Assembly (NCBI GenBank): GCA_964519035.1
Contig: CAZFKZ010000001.1
Location: 1-64,000, forward strand
Source: CAJJBL01 sp964519035
GTDB lineage: Bacteria; Pseudomonadota; Alphaproteobacteria; Puniceispirillales; Marisalimonadaceae
Direction: 5' to 3'
Length of the DNA: 64,000 bases
In this document: one piece after another, positions 28,440 to 37,500 of the stretch
How positions within the stretch are numbered: the first letter of the stretch is position 1
Layout: each line of letters begins with the position of its first letter
Translations under genes and position numbers: made by a program
Notes under the pieces: generated by a model
The model's database searches: none
The model's input: only the letters and a program-made list of their open reading frames with translations
Told to the model about the DNA's origin: nothing

Positions 28440-28476
28440 TTAAATTTTTTAATTTAAGGGCACTGAGCTTATATCT

Positions 28477-29679
28477 ATGAAATCAAGTAAAAAAATTTTT
28501 ATTTTAGCTGGCGAAAGTTCAAGTGATTTTATTGGATCCACATTAATGGATGGATTAATTAATAATCTTGATAAGAAACCTTATTTTTTTGGAGTAGGGG
28601 GAAATCTGATGCAAAAGAGAGGTTTAAAATCTATTTTTGATATGAATGATTTAAATATCATTGGATTAGTTAATACTATTTTTAATTATAAAAGTCTTAA
28701 AAAACGTATAAACGAGCTTGTAGATTTAATAATGTTAGAAAAACCAGAAGCTATTATAACTATTGATAGTAAAGGTTTTTCTCTTAATCTTGCTAAAGAG
28801 TTAAAAAAAAAATTTATAAAATCTGGTTTTAAATCTCCACTTATTCATTTTGTACCTCCTACAATTTGGGCTTATGGTAAATCAAGAGCTAAGAAATGGA
28901 TTGGTGTTCATGATATTTTATTTTGTTTATTTAAAAAAGAAGTAGGAATTTTTAAAGAATTAAATATTGACTGTATTTATACTGGTAATCCTTTTGTTGA
29001 GAAGTTTCTTAAAGAAAAATACCGTACATCTAATAAAATTGAAATTAAACAAAAATTTTTGCTTAACAATAAGAATTTTAATGTTTTGTTATTACCTGGA
29101 AGTAGAGATTCTGAAATTAGGTATATTTTGTTAGATTTTATTAAACTAATTAAATTAACAAATAATGAGAATATTTCATGGATTATGCCAACTACTAAAT
29201 TACAATATCCAAAAATTATAAAAACTCTAAATAGGTATAATTGTAAAGATAATGTAAAAGTTATAATACTTGAAGAGAATTATGAAATTTTAAAAGTAGC
29301 TGATTTAGCAGTTGCCTGTAGTGGAACTGTGACCTTAGAGCTTGCCATGTTTTCAATACCAACAATAGCAGTATATAAGTCAGATTGGCTAAGTTCTCTT
29401 GTAGGCAGATACTTAGTAGACTTTAAAAATGTAATTTTACCAAATTTTTTGCTTAATAAGCAACTTATTCCATTTTTGTTTCAAGAAAAATGTAACAGTT
29501 ACGATATTAATAGGTTATTAAATAAATACATTACTTCGATTGATATAATTAAAGCTGAATATGATTTAGCTTCAAAAGTTATCTTAGATAATTTAGATTA
29601 CTTCGAATCACATAAAACAATATTTTCAAATAAATCGAGTAAAAAAATCCTAAATATAATTGATAATTTTAGTTTTTAA
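28477..29679 (+). CDS. lpxB: Lipid-A-disaccharide synthase
   Basis: GT19 glycosyltransferase that joins lipid X and UDP-diacylglucosamine into the lipid A disaccharide. It is 400 aa. It starts with IFILAGESSSDFIGSTLM; HFVPPTIWAYGKSRAKKW and LLPGSRDSEIRYI are diagnostic, and CSGTVTLELAMFSIPTIAVYK closes the nucleotide site. Its stop abuts that of convergent gltA with no spacer, so any terminator must lie inside coding sequence. Confidence 0.96.
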   Translation: MKSSKKIFILAGESSSDFIGSTLMDGLINNLDKKPYFFGVGGNLMQKRGLKSIFDMNDLNIIGLVNTIFNYKSLKKRINELVDLIMLEKPEAIITIDSKGFSLNLAKELKKKFIKSGFKSPLIHFVPPTIWAYGKSRAKKWIGVHDILFCLFKKEVGIFKELNIDCIYTGNPFVEKFLKEKYRTSNKIEIKQKFLLNNKNFNVLLLPGSRDSEIRYILLDFIKLIKLTNNENISWIMPTTKLQYPKIIKTLNRYNCKDNVKVIILEENYEILKVADLAVACSGTVTLELAMFSIPTIAVYKSDWLSSLVGRYLVDFKNVILPNFLLNKQLIPFLFQEKCNSYDINRLLNKYITSIDIIKAEYDLASKVILDNLDYFESHKTIFSNKSSKKILNIIDNFSF

Positions 29680-30981
29680 TTACCTTTTTTCCAAATTAAC
29701 AAATTCTCTTTTTGCGTATCCAGTATATAATTGTCTTGGTCTGCCAATTCTTTGTACCGGATCAGTAATCATTTCATTCCATTGGGCAACCCATCCAACT
29801 GTTCTAGCTACTGCAAATAACACAGTAAACATGTCAGTTGGGAAACCCATTGCTTTCAAAATTATACCTGAATAAAAATCTACATTTGGATAAAGTTTTT
29901 TTTCTATAAAATATTCATCATTTAAAGCTATTTTTTCTAATTCCATTGCAATTTTTAATAAAGGTTCATTTTTTATTCCTAATAAACCTAATACTTCATG
30001 ACAAGTCTCTCTCATTACTGAAGCTCTTGGATCATAATTCTTATATACTCTGTGTCCAAAACCAAAAAGTCGAAATGAATCATTTCTGTCTTTCGCTTTA
30101 TTTACATATTCGTTAATTCGACTAACGTCTCCAATTTCAGATAACATTTTTAACACGGCTTCATTAGCACCACCATGCGCAGGACCCCACAATGACGCAA
30201 TTCCTGCAGCCATACAAGCAAATGGGTTTGCTCCAGATGAACCAGATATTCTAACCGTAGATGTTGAAGCGTTTTGTTCATGATCAGCATGCAAAATTAA
30301 AATTTTATCCATAGCTTTAGAAATAATTGGATCAATCTTATACTTTTCAGCAGGTACTGAAAAACACATGTGTAAAAAGTTTTCAGCATAGTTTAAATCA
30401 TTTTGTGGATAATTAAACGGTTGCCCCAACGAATATTTATAAGCCATTGCAGCGATCGTTGGTATTTTTGCTATTAATCGTCTTGATGCAACTAACCTCT
30501 CATATGGATCATTTATATTTGTTGAATCTGGATAAAACGAGGATAAAGCGCCAACTACACCTACCATAATAGCCATGGGATGTGCATCACGTCTAAATCC
30601 TCTATAGAAATTGATCATTTGCTCATGAACCATAGTATGAAAAGTAATAGCATTTTCGAATTCATCTTTTTCTGGTTTTTTAGGTAACTCTCCATTCAGT
30701 AATAAATATGCTACTTCTAAAAAACTACTATTATTGGCTAGTTGATCAATCGGATAACCTCTATGAAGAAGAATACCTTTTTCTCCATCTATATAAGTAA
30801 TTCCTGATTCACATGATCCTGTAGACCCATACCCAGGGTCATAGGTAAATATATCCAAATCATTGTACAAAGTCCTAATATCTAAGACAGAAGGTCCAAC
30901 AGTACCATCTAGACATTTAAGTTCTAGTTCTTTACCATTATGTATGATGAATGATTTATCCGAATTTGATTTATTTGACAT
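29680..30981 (-). CDS. gltA: Citrate synthase
   Basis: Entry enzyme of the TCA cycle, making citrate from acetyl-CoA and oxaloacetate. It is 433 aa, the hexameric type II length of Gram-negative bacteria. Catalytic motifs are GPAHGGANEAV, FGFGHRVYKNYDPRA and the Asp in NVDFYSGI. The N-terminal beta region (LKCLDGTVGPSVLDIR) typical of type II is present. The gene is 50 bp downstream of gltX, and a 9-bp inverted repeat lies in that gap. Confidence 0.97.
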   Translation of the reverse strand: MSNKSNSDKSFIIHNGKELELKCLDGTVGPSVLDIRTLYNDLDIFTYDPGYGSTGSCESGITYIDGEKGILLHRGYPIDQLANNSSFLEVAYLLLNGELPKKPEKDEFENAITFHTMVHEQMINFYRGFRRDAHPMAIMVGVVGALSSFYPDSTNINDPYERLVASRRLIAKIPTIAAMAYKYSLGQPFNYPQNDLNYAENFLHMCFSVPAEKYKIDPIISKAMDKILILHADHEQNASTSTVRISGSSGANPFACMAAGIASLWGPAHGGANEAVLKMLSEIGDVSRINEYVNKAKDRNDSFRLFGFGHRVYKNYDPRASVMRETCHEVLGLLGIKNEPLLKIAMELEKIALNDEYFIEKKLYPNVDFYSGIILKAMGFPTDMFTVLFAVARTVGWVAQWNEMITDPVQRIGRPRQLYTGYAKREFVNLEKR

Positions 30982-31001
30982 GTTAACTACCTTAATTAAT
31001 A

Positions 31002-31025
31002 ATATTAGTTTATAAGAACTAATAT
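31002..31025. other. Inverted repeat between gltX and gltA
   Basis: ATATTAGTT (31002-31010) and AACTAATAT (31017-31025) form a perfect 9-bp stem with a 6-nt loop. It lies 21 bp upstream of the gltA start and just downstream of gltX. There is no T tract after it in the direction of transcription, so it could be an operator or an RNA stem in the gltA leader rather than a terminator. Confidence 0.35.
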
Positions 31026-31031
31026 AGTGGA

Positions 31032-32402
31032 TTAATATTTATAATTTAGACGCTTAAAACTTGTTGCACAACCAAGTGCAAAAATTACAGAAGCAATATC
31101 AGGAGAATTTGTTTTACCTGTTAATGCAATTCTTAAGCTTGGCCCTATATCTTTAAATTTTATTTCATTTTTAATAAAATAATTTTTTAAAGATGTTTCT
31201 ATTTCTTCTTTTGACCATAAACATTTATTTAATATTTTACTTATGTCACTAAGTATAAATTTATTTTTTAATAACATATCATAGAATTCATTGTTTTTAC
31301 AGAAAAAATCTTCGTTAACTATCCACTCTATATCATCAAAAATTTCAGTAAAGACATTCACTCTTTTTAGGAGCTCAGGTAAAATATTTTTTAATCTTAA
31401 CTCAGCATCTTCAGATAAATTGATTTGTATATTTGACTTAATTAATAATAATAATTCATTTAAATCCATGGAATTAAGACAACTTGAATTTATATTATTT
31501 AACTTTTTAATGTCAAATTTTGCAGGAGAATTATTAATTTTTTCAAGAGAGAATAATTTGCTAGCGCTTTTTATATTATAATCTTTTTCATCTTCTGTCG
31601 ACCAACCTAATTGAAGCAAGTAGGAACACATTGCTTCATTAATATAACCCATTTTGTTAAATTCATATACATTTGTTGCTCCGTGACGTTTTGATAATTT
31701 CGTTCCATCTGTTCCATGTATTAAAGGAATATGTGCATAGACAGGTTTATCCCAGCCCAAATAATTTATTATTTGAACTTGTCTAAATGTATTGTTAAAA
31801 TGATCATCACCTCTTATTACATGTGTAACCCCCATATTAAAATCATCAACTACAGATGACAACATGTATGTTGGATTTTTGTCCGATCTTAAAATAATCA
31901 TATCATCAAGAATTGTATTTTCTACAGTTACTTCTCCTTGGATTTTATCTTTAATAGTAGTGTTACCTTCCAATGGCATTTTTAATCTAATCACATGCTC
32001 ATCATGAATATCATTTTTTGAAGTTTTATTTCTCCATGGAGACTTAATTGGAACACCCGTTTTTCTACTATTAACTCTAAGTTCTTCAATTTCGTCTTGA
32101 TTTAAAAAACATTTATAAGCAAAACCTTGCTTTAATAATTGGTTTGCAACTTCAATATGTTTAAGTTTTTGTTCTGATTGATAAACAATTTCTTCAGTAG
32201 AATTCAAATTTAACCATTTCAAACCATCATATATAGCTTGCACTGCTTCTTTAGTAGATCTTTTTTGGTCTGTATCTTCTATTCTAATTAAAAAAGTTCC
32301 ATTATGTTTTTTAGCAAAAAGGTAATTAAAAAGAGCAGTTCGAGCTCCACCTAAATGCAAATAACCAGTTGGAGATGGTGCAAATCTAGTGACAACTTTC
32401 AA
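31032..32402 (-). CDS. gltX: Glutamyl-tRNA synthetase
   Basis: Class I synthetase that charges tRNA-Glu. It is 456 aa. The HIGH motif appears as PSPTGYLHLGGARTALFNYLF at the N-terminus and the KMSKS motif as TKLSKRHGA. The C-terminal anticodon-binding helices end in ALGCATSFKRL. It lies between lexA and gltA on the minus strand. A tRNA-Glu gene is also in the window, about 9 kb away. Confidence 0.97.
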   Translation of the reverse strand: MKVVTRFAPSPTGYLHLGGARTALFNYLFAKKHNGTFLIRIEDTDQKRSTKEAVQAIYDGLKWLNLNSTEEIVYQSEQKLKHIEVANQLLKQGFAYKCFLNQDEIEELRVNSRKTGVPIKSPWRNKTSKNDIHDEHVIRLKMPLEGNTTIKDKIQGEVTVENTILDDMIILRSDKNPTYMLSSVVDDFNMGVTHVIRGDDHFNNTFRQVQIINYLGWDKPVYAHIPLIHGTDGTKLSKRHGATNVYEFNKMGYINEAMCSYLLQLGWSTEDEKDYNIKSASKLFSLEKINNSPAKFDIKKLNNINSSCLNSMDLNELLLLIKSNIQINLSEDAELRLKNILPELLKRVNVFTEIFDDIEWIVNEDFFCKNNEFYDMLLKNKFILSDISKILNKCLWSKEEIETSLKNYFIKNEIKFKDIGPSLRIALTGKTNSPDIASVIFALGCATSFKRLNYKY

Positions 32403-32482
32403 AATAATACCTTAAATAAATTTATTAACTATTAGTTACATACAAAACTAAAAAATTGAAAGCTTATAATATTTAATGAATA

Positions 32483-33166
32483 TTAATATTCTCTAAATAA
32501 GCCGCATAATATTCCTTGTATGGTAATTCTGTCTGGACCATATATATACGTTTTATATTTATCATTGGCAGGCTCTAGGGCAATGCTATCACCTTTTTTT
32601 CTAAACCTTTTGAGTGTAGCTTCTTCATTATCTATTAGTGCTACTACAATATCTCCGTTTTCAACATTTGTTTTCTTATTAATAATCACAGTGTCACCAT
32701 TTAATATTCCAGCATTTATCATTGAATCACCATCAACACTTAGAGCGTAACAATCTCCAGACATTGTAAGTGATGAGGGTATATCAATAAAATTATCATA
32801 ATTTGAAATAGCTTCAATTGGAGTACCTGCTGCAATTTTTCCAAGAAGTGGAATTTCAACGTTTGTTTTATTTATAGGAGAATGGTTCAATACTGATTTT
32901 TTAGAAATAAATTTATCTTTGAAATTAATTACTTCACTATTGTAAAGTTGCCCATTTGGATACTTTTTCGGAGCTATCGCCCTAGCTTTGTTTTCAAGAC
33001 GTTCTACAAATCCTCTTTCTTCCAAAGATTTTACAATTCTATGGATTCCAGACTTTGATTTTAATGATAAAGCACTGCAAATTTCTTCATAAGAGGGAGT
33101 TATTCCATTACTTTCAATACATTCAATAAGATAATTGAGTAGCTCATTTTGTTTTCTTGTTAACAT
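32483..33166 (-). CDS. lexA: LexA repressor of the SOS regulon
   Basis: Represses DNA-damage genes and self-cleaves when RecA is activated. It is 227 aa. The N-terminal winged helix (1-65) includes PSYEEICSALSLKSKSGIHRIVKSLEERG, the cleavage site is Ala113-Gly114 (KIAAGTP), and the catalytic dyad is Ser148 (DGDSM) and Lys186 (ATLKRF). A GTTC-N7-GTTC box lies 11 bp upstream of its start, next to the Shine-Dalgarno AGGAGAT, so it should be self-repressed. It is placed after moeA, as in other alphaproteobacteria. Confidence 0.97.
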   Translation of the reverse strand: MLTRKQNELLNYLIECIESNGITPSYEEICSALSLKSKSGIHRIVKSLEERGFVERLENKARAIAPKKYPNGQLYNSEVINFKDKFISKKSVLNHSPINKTNVEIPLLGKIAAGTPIEAISNYDNFIDIPSSLTMSGDCYALSVDGDSMINAGILNGDTVIINKKTNVENGDIVVALIDNEEATLKRFRKKGDSIALEPANDKYKTYIYGPDRITIQGILCGLFREY

Positions 33167-33177
33167 TTAAATCTCCT

Positions 33178-33192
33178 GTTCATCTTTTGTTC
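33178..33192 (-). promoter_or_regulatory. LexA (SOS) box upstream of lexA
   Basis: On the plus strand the site reads GTTC-ATCTTTT-GTTC, an exact match to the alphaproteobacterial GTTC-N7-GTTC consensus (GAAC-N7-GAAC on the lexA sense strand). It lies 11 bp upstream of the lexA ATG and abuts its ribosome binding site (33171-33177). Autorepression of lexA is the expected role. Confidence 0.85.
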
Positions 33193-33225
33193 TACATAGA
33201 AGATGTATGGATTACAATGTTTAAT

Positions 33226-34470
33226 TTAAATATTGCTCGGAAATCTAATTATTCTAACTTTATCTCCATCTTTATTCATCTTTTCAAATGGGTTTCTGAG
33301 TATTAAACAATCAGCTAAAGAAAATTGATGAATCATAGAACTGTCTTGAGGAAAAAAGGGTGCAGCAAAAATATTTCCATTTTTATTTATAAGTGAAGCT
33401 CTAACAAAATCCATTCGTTCGTCATTTTCTTTTAAATTACCCTCTAGTGTGGCCATTTCATAATTTGGAAAAGAAGCATCAGTTCCTAACATTATTTTAA
33501 TTGCTATATTAAGAAATATAAATGAACATACTCCACTTGAAACAGGATTGCCGGGCAATCCTAACAAAGGAGTGTTATTTATTATAGAAAATAATAGAGG
33601 TTTTCCTGGACGCATAGCTATTTTCCAAAACTCAATATTGTTATCTTCTTTGAAATTTAACAATGATTTTTGAATTAAATCATACTTTCCAACTGATACA
33701 CCCCCTGTGGTAACTATTAAATCGCTGTCAAGAGCGTCATTTAATGTATTATAGATGCTTAATTGGTTATCATTTGCTACAGGGAGTATTCTAGGTATTC
33801 CTCCCAATTCTGATATCATAGAAGCTATCATAAGATTATTTCCACTTGGAATTTGGTTTTCTGTAAGTTGTTCGCCAACTTTTAAGATTTCGTTTCCAGT
33901 TGAAAGTATAGAAATTACTGGTTTTCTTGTAACGGTAACCCACGCATTACCTGTCATTGCAATAGAACCAACATGTCTTGAATTGAGTATGGTACCTTTT
34001 GATAGTATTTTTTGACCTTTTTTTAAATCTAAGCCTTTCTTTCTTACATTTTGATTTTTCTTTATCTCTACATTAATAAGAATTTTTTGATCTTTTATTT
34101 TTCTTACATTTTCTTGAATAACTACTGCATCAGAACCCATAGGTAACTTGGCTCCTGTATATATCCTAACAACCTCACCAGTATTAATTTTTTGTTCATA
34201 AGGCTTTCCAGCTGATGACTCTCCAATAACATTAAAAGCAGTGAATTGATTAATTTCTGATTTTAACTTGTTGTAATCTTTTGTATTTATAGCATATCCA
34301 TCCATAGATGATGAATCAAAGTTAGGATTGTTTCTTGAACTAACTATAGGTTCTGATAAACATCTGCCTATTGATTCATGTAAAAGAATATCTTCATTAC
34401 TATTTTTTTTTAAATTAGATTCTATTCTTTTAATTGCCTCGTATAATGATAATAGTTTTGCTTTAGACAT
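33226..34470 (-). CDS. moeA: Molybdopterin molybdotransferase MoeA
   Basis: Inserts molybdate into adenylylated molybdopterin to give active Mo cofactor. It is 414 aa. It shows SSMDGYAI, RIYTGAKLPMGSDAVVIQE, the ISILSTGNEI domain start, TTGGVSVGKYDL and MRPGKPLLF...GLPGNPVSS. It overlaps moaC by 8 bp. The cofactor is needed by the molybdenum hydroxylase encoded at 54.8-58.4 kb. Confidence 0.96.
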   Translation of the reverse strand: MSKAKLLSLYEAIKRIESNLKKNSNEDILLHESIGRCLSEPIVSSRNNPNFDSSSMDGYAINTKDYNKLKSEINQFTAFNVIGESSAGKPYEQKINTGEVVRIYTGAKLPMGSDAVVIQENVRKIKDQKILINVEIKKNQNVRKKGLDLKKGQKILSKGTILNSRHVGSIAMTGNAWVTVTRKPVISILSTGNEILKVGEQLTENQIPSGNNLMIASMISELGGIPRILPVANDNQLSIYNTLNDALDSDLIVTTGGVSVGKYDLIQKSLLNFKEDNNIEFWKIAMRPGKPLLFSIINNTPLLGLPGNPVSSGVCSFIFLNIAIKIMLGTDASFPNYEMATLEGNLKENDERMDFVRASLINKNGNIFAAPFFPQDSSMIHQFSLADCLILRNPFEKMNKDGDKVRIIRFPSNI

Positions 34471-34942
34471 TGAATTCCCCAGATTTCCCTCCTGACTTAT
34501 GTATAAGCTTAATATCGGAAATCTTCATGCTTCGATCAGCACTTTTGCACATATCATATATTGTTAGAGAAGCAATGCTCACTGCAGTTAACGCTTCCAT
34601 TTCAACACCAGTTTTTCCAATTAAAGATGCTTCTGCTTTAATATTTATGCATAACTCATTGGTATCAGGAGTTAATTCAACATTAACATAAGATAATGGT
34701 ATGGAGTGGCATAATGGAATTAATTGTTCAGTTTTTTTAGCTGCCATAATACCTGCCAATTTGGCTATAAGTAATACATCTCCTTTTTTTATTTTCATAT
34801 TTAAAATATTGTTAAGGGTTTCAGATTTCATCGTTATCTTACCAATAGCAATTGCAACTCTTGGAGTACTTTTTTTTTCGCTAATGTCGACCATAGATGG
34901 ATCTCCATTCTCGTCAAAATGAGTTAATTTTTTTTCTGTCAA
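34463..34942 (-). CDS. moaC: Cyclic pyranopterin monophosphate synthase MoaC
   Basis: Converts the MoaA product into cyclic pyranopterin monophosphate in Mo cofactor synthesis. It is 159 aa. The N-terminus has LTHFDENGDPSMVDISEK; LIPLCHSIPL and TGVEMEALTAVSIASLTIYDMCK form the active site. It overlaps trpC by 4 bp and moeA by 8 bp, giving one coupled transcript. Confidence 0.97.
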   Translation of the reverse strand: MTEKKLTHFDENGDPSMVDISEKKSTPRVAIAIGKITMKSETLNNILNMKIKKGDVLLIAKLAGIMAAKKTEQLIPLCHSIPLSYVNVELTPDTNELCINIKAEASLIGKTGVEMEALTAVSIASLTIYDMCKSADRSMKISDIKLIHKSGGKSGEFNV

Positions 34943-35733
34943 TTTGTTATTCCTAAAATTTTTTTTGTAGCATATGTTAAATCTTTTTGTATCATTAAAC
35001 TCTCTCCAATTAAGAAGTTATTAATACCATTTTGTTTCAAAAAAACTAAATCCTGATTAACTTTTAATCCACTTTCAGACACTATAATTTTTTCTTCATC
35101 TATATATTTTTTTAATTTGATTGAATTTCTTATGTCAACTTCCATAGTTTTTAGATTTCTATTATTAATTCCAACTAGCTTTGTTTTTAATTTATTAGCC
35201 ATAATAACTTCTTCTTGAGTATGAGTTTCTACTAAAACATCCATTCCAAGATCGTTTGCTTCCTTTTCAAGTAATATAGCTTCATCAAGAGTAAGGGCTG
35301 CCATTATCAAAAGTATACAGTCAGCGCCCAAAGATCGAGATTCTCTAATTTGCCATGGATCAATAATGAAATCTTTTCTTAATATTGGTAAAGAGACTTT
35401 TTCTTTAATCAAGTTTATGTAACTATTATGACCTTGAAAATATTTTGCATCAGTGAGAACTGATAAACAAGAAGCGTTTCCTTTCATGTAACATTCAGCT
35501 AAATTAACTGGATCGAAATCAGTTCTTATTATCCCCTTGCTTGGTGAAGCTTTTTTTATTTCCGCAATTAAACCGAACTGATTAAGTTTATTGTTAATTA
35601 AACTATCTATGAATTTTCTAGGTTTTTGTTGTAAATCAATCTTTTTGTTTATATCAGAATCTGTGATTTTACTTTTTTCAAAAAGAAATTCTTCTTTTTT
35701 AAAATTTATTATTTCCTGGAGTTTAGTAACCAT
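34939..35733 (-). CDS. trpC: Indole-3-glycerol phosphate synthase
   Basis: Closes the indole ring in tryptophan synthesis. It is 264 aa, a TIM barrel. Conserved motifs are LIAEIKKASPSKG (substrate Lys), CLSVLTDAKYFQG, LRKDFIID, VETHTQEE, GINNRNLKTMEVD and VSESGL. It lies 15 bp after trpD and overlaps moaC, the usual trpD-trpC-moaC-moeA-lexA order of alphaproteobacteria. Confidence 0.97.
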   Translation of the reverse strand: MVTKLQEIINFKKEEFLFEKSKITDSDINKKIDLQQKPRKFIDSLINNKLNQFGLIAEIKKASPSKGIIRTDFDPVNLAECYMKGNASCLSVLTDAKYFQGHNSYINLIKEKVSLPILRKDFIIDPWQIRESRSLGADCILLIMAALTLDEAILLEKEANDLGMDVLVETHTQEEVIMANKLKTKLVGINNRNLKTMEVDIRNSIKLKKYIDEEKIIVSESGLKVNQDLVFLKQNGINNFLIGESLMIQKDLTYATKKILGITN

Positions 35734-35748
35734 AGAATTATTTTTACC

Positions 35749-36774
35749 TTAACTATTATTCGTTATATCAATTAACATTTCTAATTTATTCATAGCATAA
35801 CCATTATCTATTGATAAAATAGCTTTTTGAGCTCCGTTTTCAAGGTCTACAGCATTTCCAGTTGCGACTAGAGCAGATGCTGCATTTAGGATAACTACAT
35901 TTCGAAAAGCTCCTTTTTTACCATTAAATAATTCTTTAATATCTTTAGCATTTTCATCTGGCTCTCCGCCAATTAATTCAGAAATTGAAGATGTGGGCAT
36001 ATTCAAATCAGATGGGTTAATTATAAATTCATTGATCACTCCATCTTTTAATTGAGCGCAATAAGTGTCTCCAGTTATCGTAACTTCGTCTAATCCATCA
36101 TTTCCATGAACAATCCAAGCATGTGTAGAACCAAGTGATTTCAAAGATTCAGCAAATGGAATAATTAAAGATCTGTCATATACCCCTAATAGTTGTTTTG
36201 TAACTAATGCTGGATTTGATAAAGGTCCAAGAAGGTTGAAGATAGTCCTTATACCTATTTCTTGTCTGATTTTGCCAACATATTTCATAGCACTATGATG
36301 CTTGGGGGCGAGTAAAAAACATATTCCACATTTATCAAGACAATTTTCAACTGTTTCAATATCACAATCAATATTAACAGATAAGGCTTTTAATACATTC
36401 GCTGCACCAGATTTTGATGTAGCTGAATAATTGCCATGTTTTGCTACTGGAACACCTGTACCTGCAATTACAAATGATACAGCAGTAGAAATATTTAGAG
36501 TTCCAAGATTGTCTCCACCAGTTCCAACAACATCTATAGCATTTTTTTTTGATTTAACCTTAAGACATTTCATTCTCATAATTTCTGCACCAGCAGCTAT
36601 TATTGTTGAGTTGTGTCCTCTCATTTTTATTGCAGTTAAAAAAGATCCTATTTGAGAATCTGTGGCTTCGCCAGACATTATAATATTAAAGGCTAAAACT
36701 GATTGATCGTAATTGAGATCTATACCGTTTGTTATTTCTTGTAATAAAACTTTAAAGCTTTCACTTTTATTCAT
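35749..36774 (-). CDS. trpD: Anthranilate phosphoribosyltransferase
   Basis: Joins anthranilate with PRPP in tryptophan synthesis. It is 341 aa. The PRPP motif is VVGTGGDNLGTLNIST, with KHGNYSATSKSGAANVLKAL and RTIFNLLGPLSNPA following. It is the first gene of its minus-strand run. trpE and trpG, often upstream, are not here; instead the divergent rplM-rpsI operon begins 251 bp away. Confidence 0.97.
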   Translation of the reverse strand: MNKSESFKVLLQEITNGIDLNYDQSVLAFNIIMSGEATDSQIGSFLTAIKMRGHNSTIIAAGAEIMRMKCLKVKSKKNAIDVVGTGGDNLGTLNISTAVSFVIAGTGVPVAKHGNYSATSKSGAANVLKALSVNIDCDIETVENCLDKCGICFLLAPKHHSAMKYVGKIRQEIGIRTIFNLLGPLSNPALVTKQLLGVYDRSLIIPFAESLKSLGSTHAWIVHGNDGLDEVTITGDTYCAQLKDGVINEFIINPSDLNMPTSSISELIGGEPDENAKDIKELFNGKKGAFRNVVILNAASALVATGNAVDLENGAQKAILSIDNGYAMNKLEMLIDITNNS

Positions 36775-37025
36775 TTTATAATCCTTATCTTTTTATTCAT
36801 AAATTAAATTTTAGATAAAAACATCTTATCTCAATATATTTGTTTTTATCAATGAAATTTATTTTAATGAGTACATATTATATAATTTTGTGGTATTATA
36901 ATACTCAATTAATTAAGTTATTGATTAATATAAATAATTTTAAAGTTAAAATGGTTGACTGAAGGTAGTGTTGAATGTAATAAGAGCGGTATATTGATTA
37001 ATATTATGTTATAAAGAGGTTAAAC
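36775..37025. promoter_or_regulatory. Divergent trpD/rplM intergenic region
   Basis: These 251 bp, the second-longest gene-free stretch of the window, separate trpD from rplM. They are AT-rich, with no ORF and no strong hairpin that could be a trp leader. One candidate plus-strand promoter is listed separately. A ribosome binding site AAAGAGG (37013-37019) precedes rplM. Confidence 0.45.
36955..36983 (+). promoter_or_regulatory. Candidate promoter of rplM-rpsI
   Basis: TTGACT at 36955-36960 is one base from the -35 consensus, and TAATAA at 36978-36983 follows after exactly 17 bp, with TG just before it. The -10 is only a half match, so the placement is tentative. The start site would fall about 35 bp before the rplM ATG. 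Confidence 0.4.
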
Positions 37026-37490
37026 ATGGCTTTAAAAGGAACTTATTCGGCTAAGCCTAAGGATATTACTAAAGATTGGTTTGTAGTTGATGCAGATGGT
37101 CTTGTCTTAGGTAGATTAGCGGCGATTATTGCTAATAGATTAAGAGGAAAACATAAAGTTGGTTTTACTCCTCATATGGCTTGTGGTGATAATGTCATAA
37201 TCATAAATTGTGAAAAGATCCGATTAACTGGAAATAAAAGAACTCAAAAAACTTATTACTGGCATACAGGCTATCCTGGAGGAATTAAAGAGAGAAAAGC
37301 TGACAAAATTCTTGATGGAAGATTCCCTGACAGGGTCATAAAAAAAGCAATTGAAAGAATGATACCTCGTGGCCCTCTTGGTCGACAAGTAATGAGGCAG
37401 TTATATGTTTATGCTGGTAATGATCATCCTCATAATGCTCAAGAACCAAAAGTTTTAGATGTTAAGTCTATGAACAGAAAAAATAGTTAA
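37026..37490 (+). CDS. rplM: 50S ribosomal protein L13
   Basis: Large-subunit ribosomal protein that acts early in 50S assembly. It is 154 aa, near the usual length. WFVVDADGLVLGRLAAIIANRLRGKHK, DNVIIINCEKIRLTG and RMIPRGPLGRQVMRQLYVYAGNDHPHNAQ are diagnostic. It forms the standard operon with rpsI, 10 bp downstream. Confidence 0.98.
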   Translation: MALKGTYSAKPKDITKDWFVVDADGLVLGRLAAIIANRLRGKHKVGFTPHMACGDNVIIINCEKIRLTGNKRTQKTYYWHTGYPGGIKERKADKILDGRFPDRVIKKAIERMIPRGPLGRQVMRQLYVYAGNDHPHNAQEPKVLDVKSMNRKNS

Positions 37491-37500
37491 GGATCAGACA

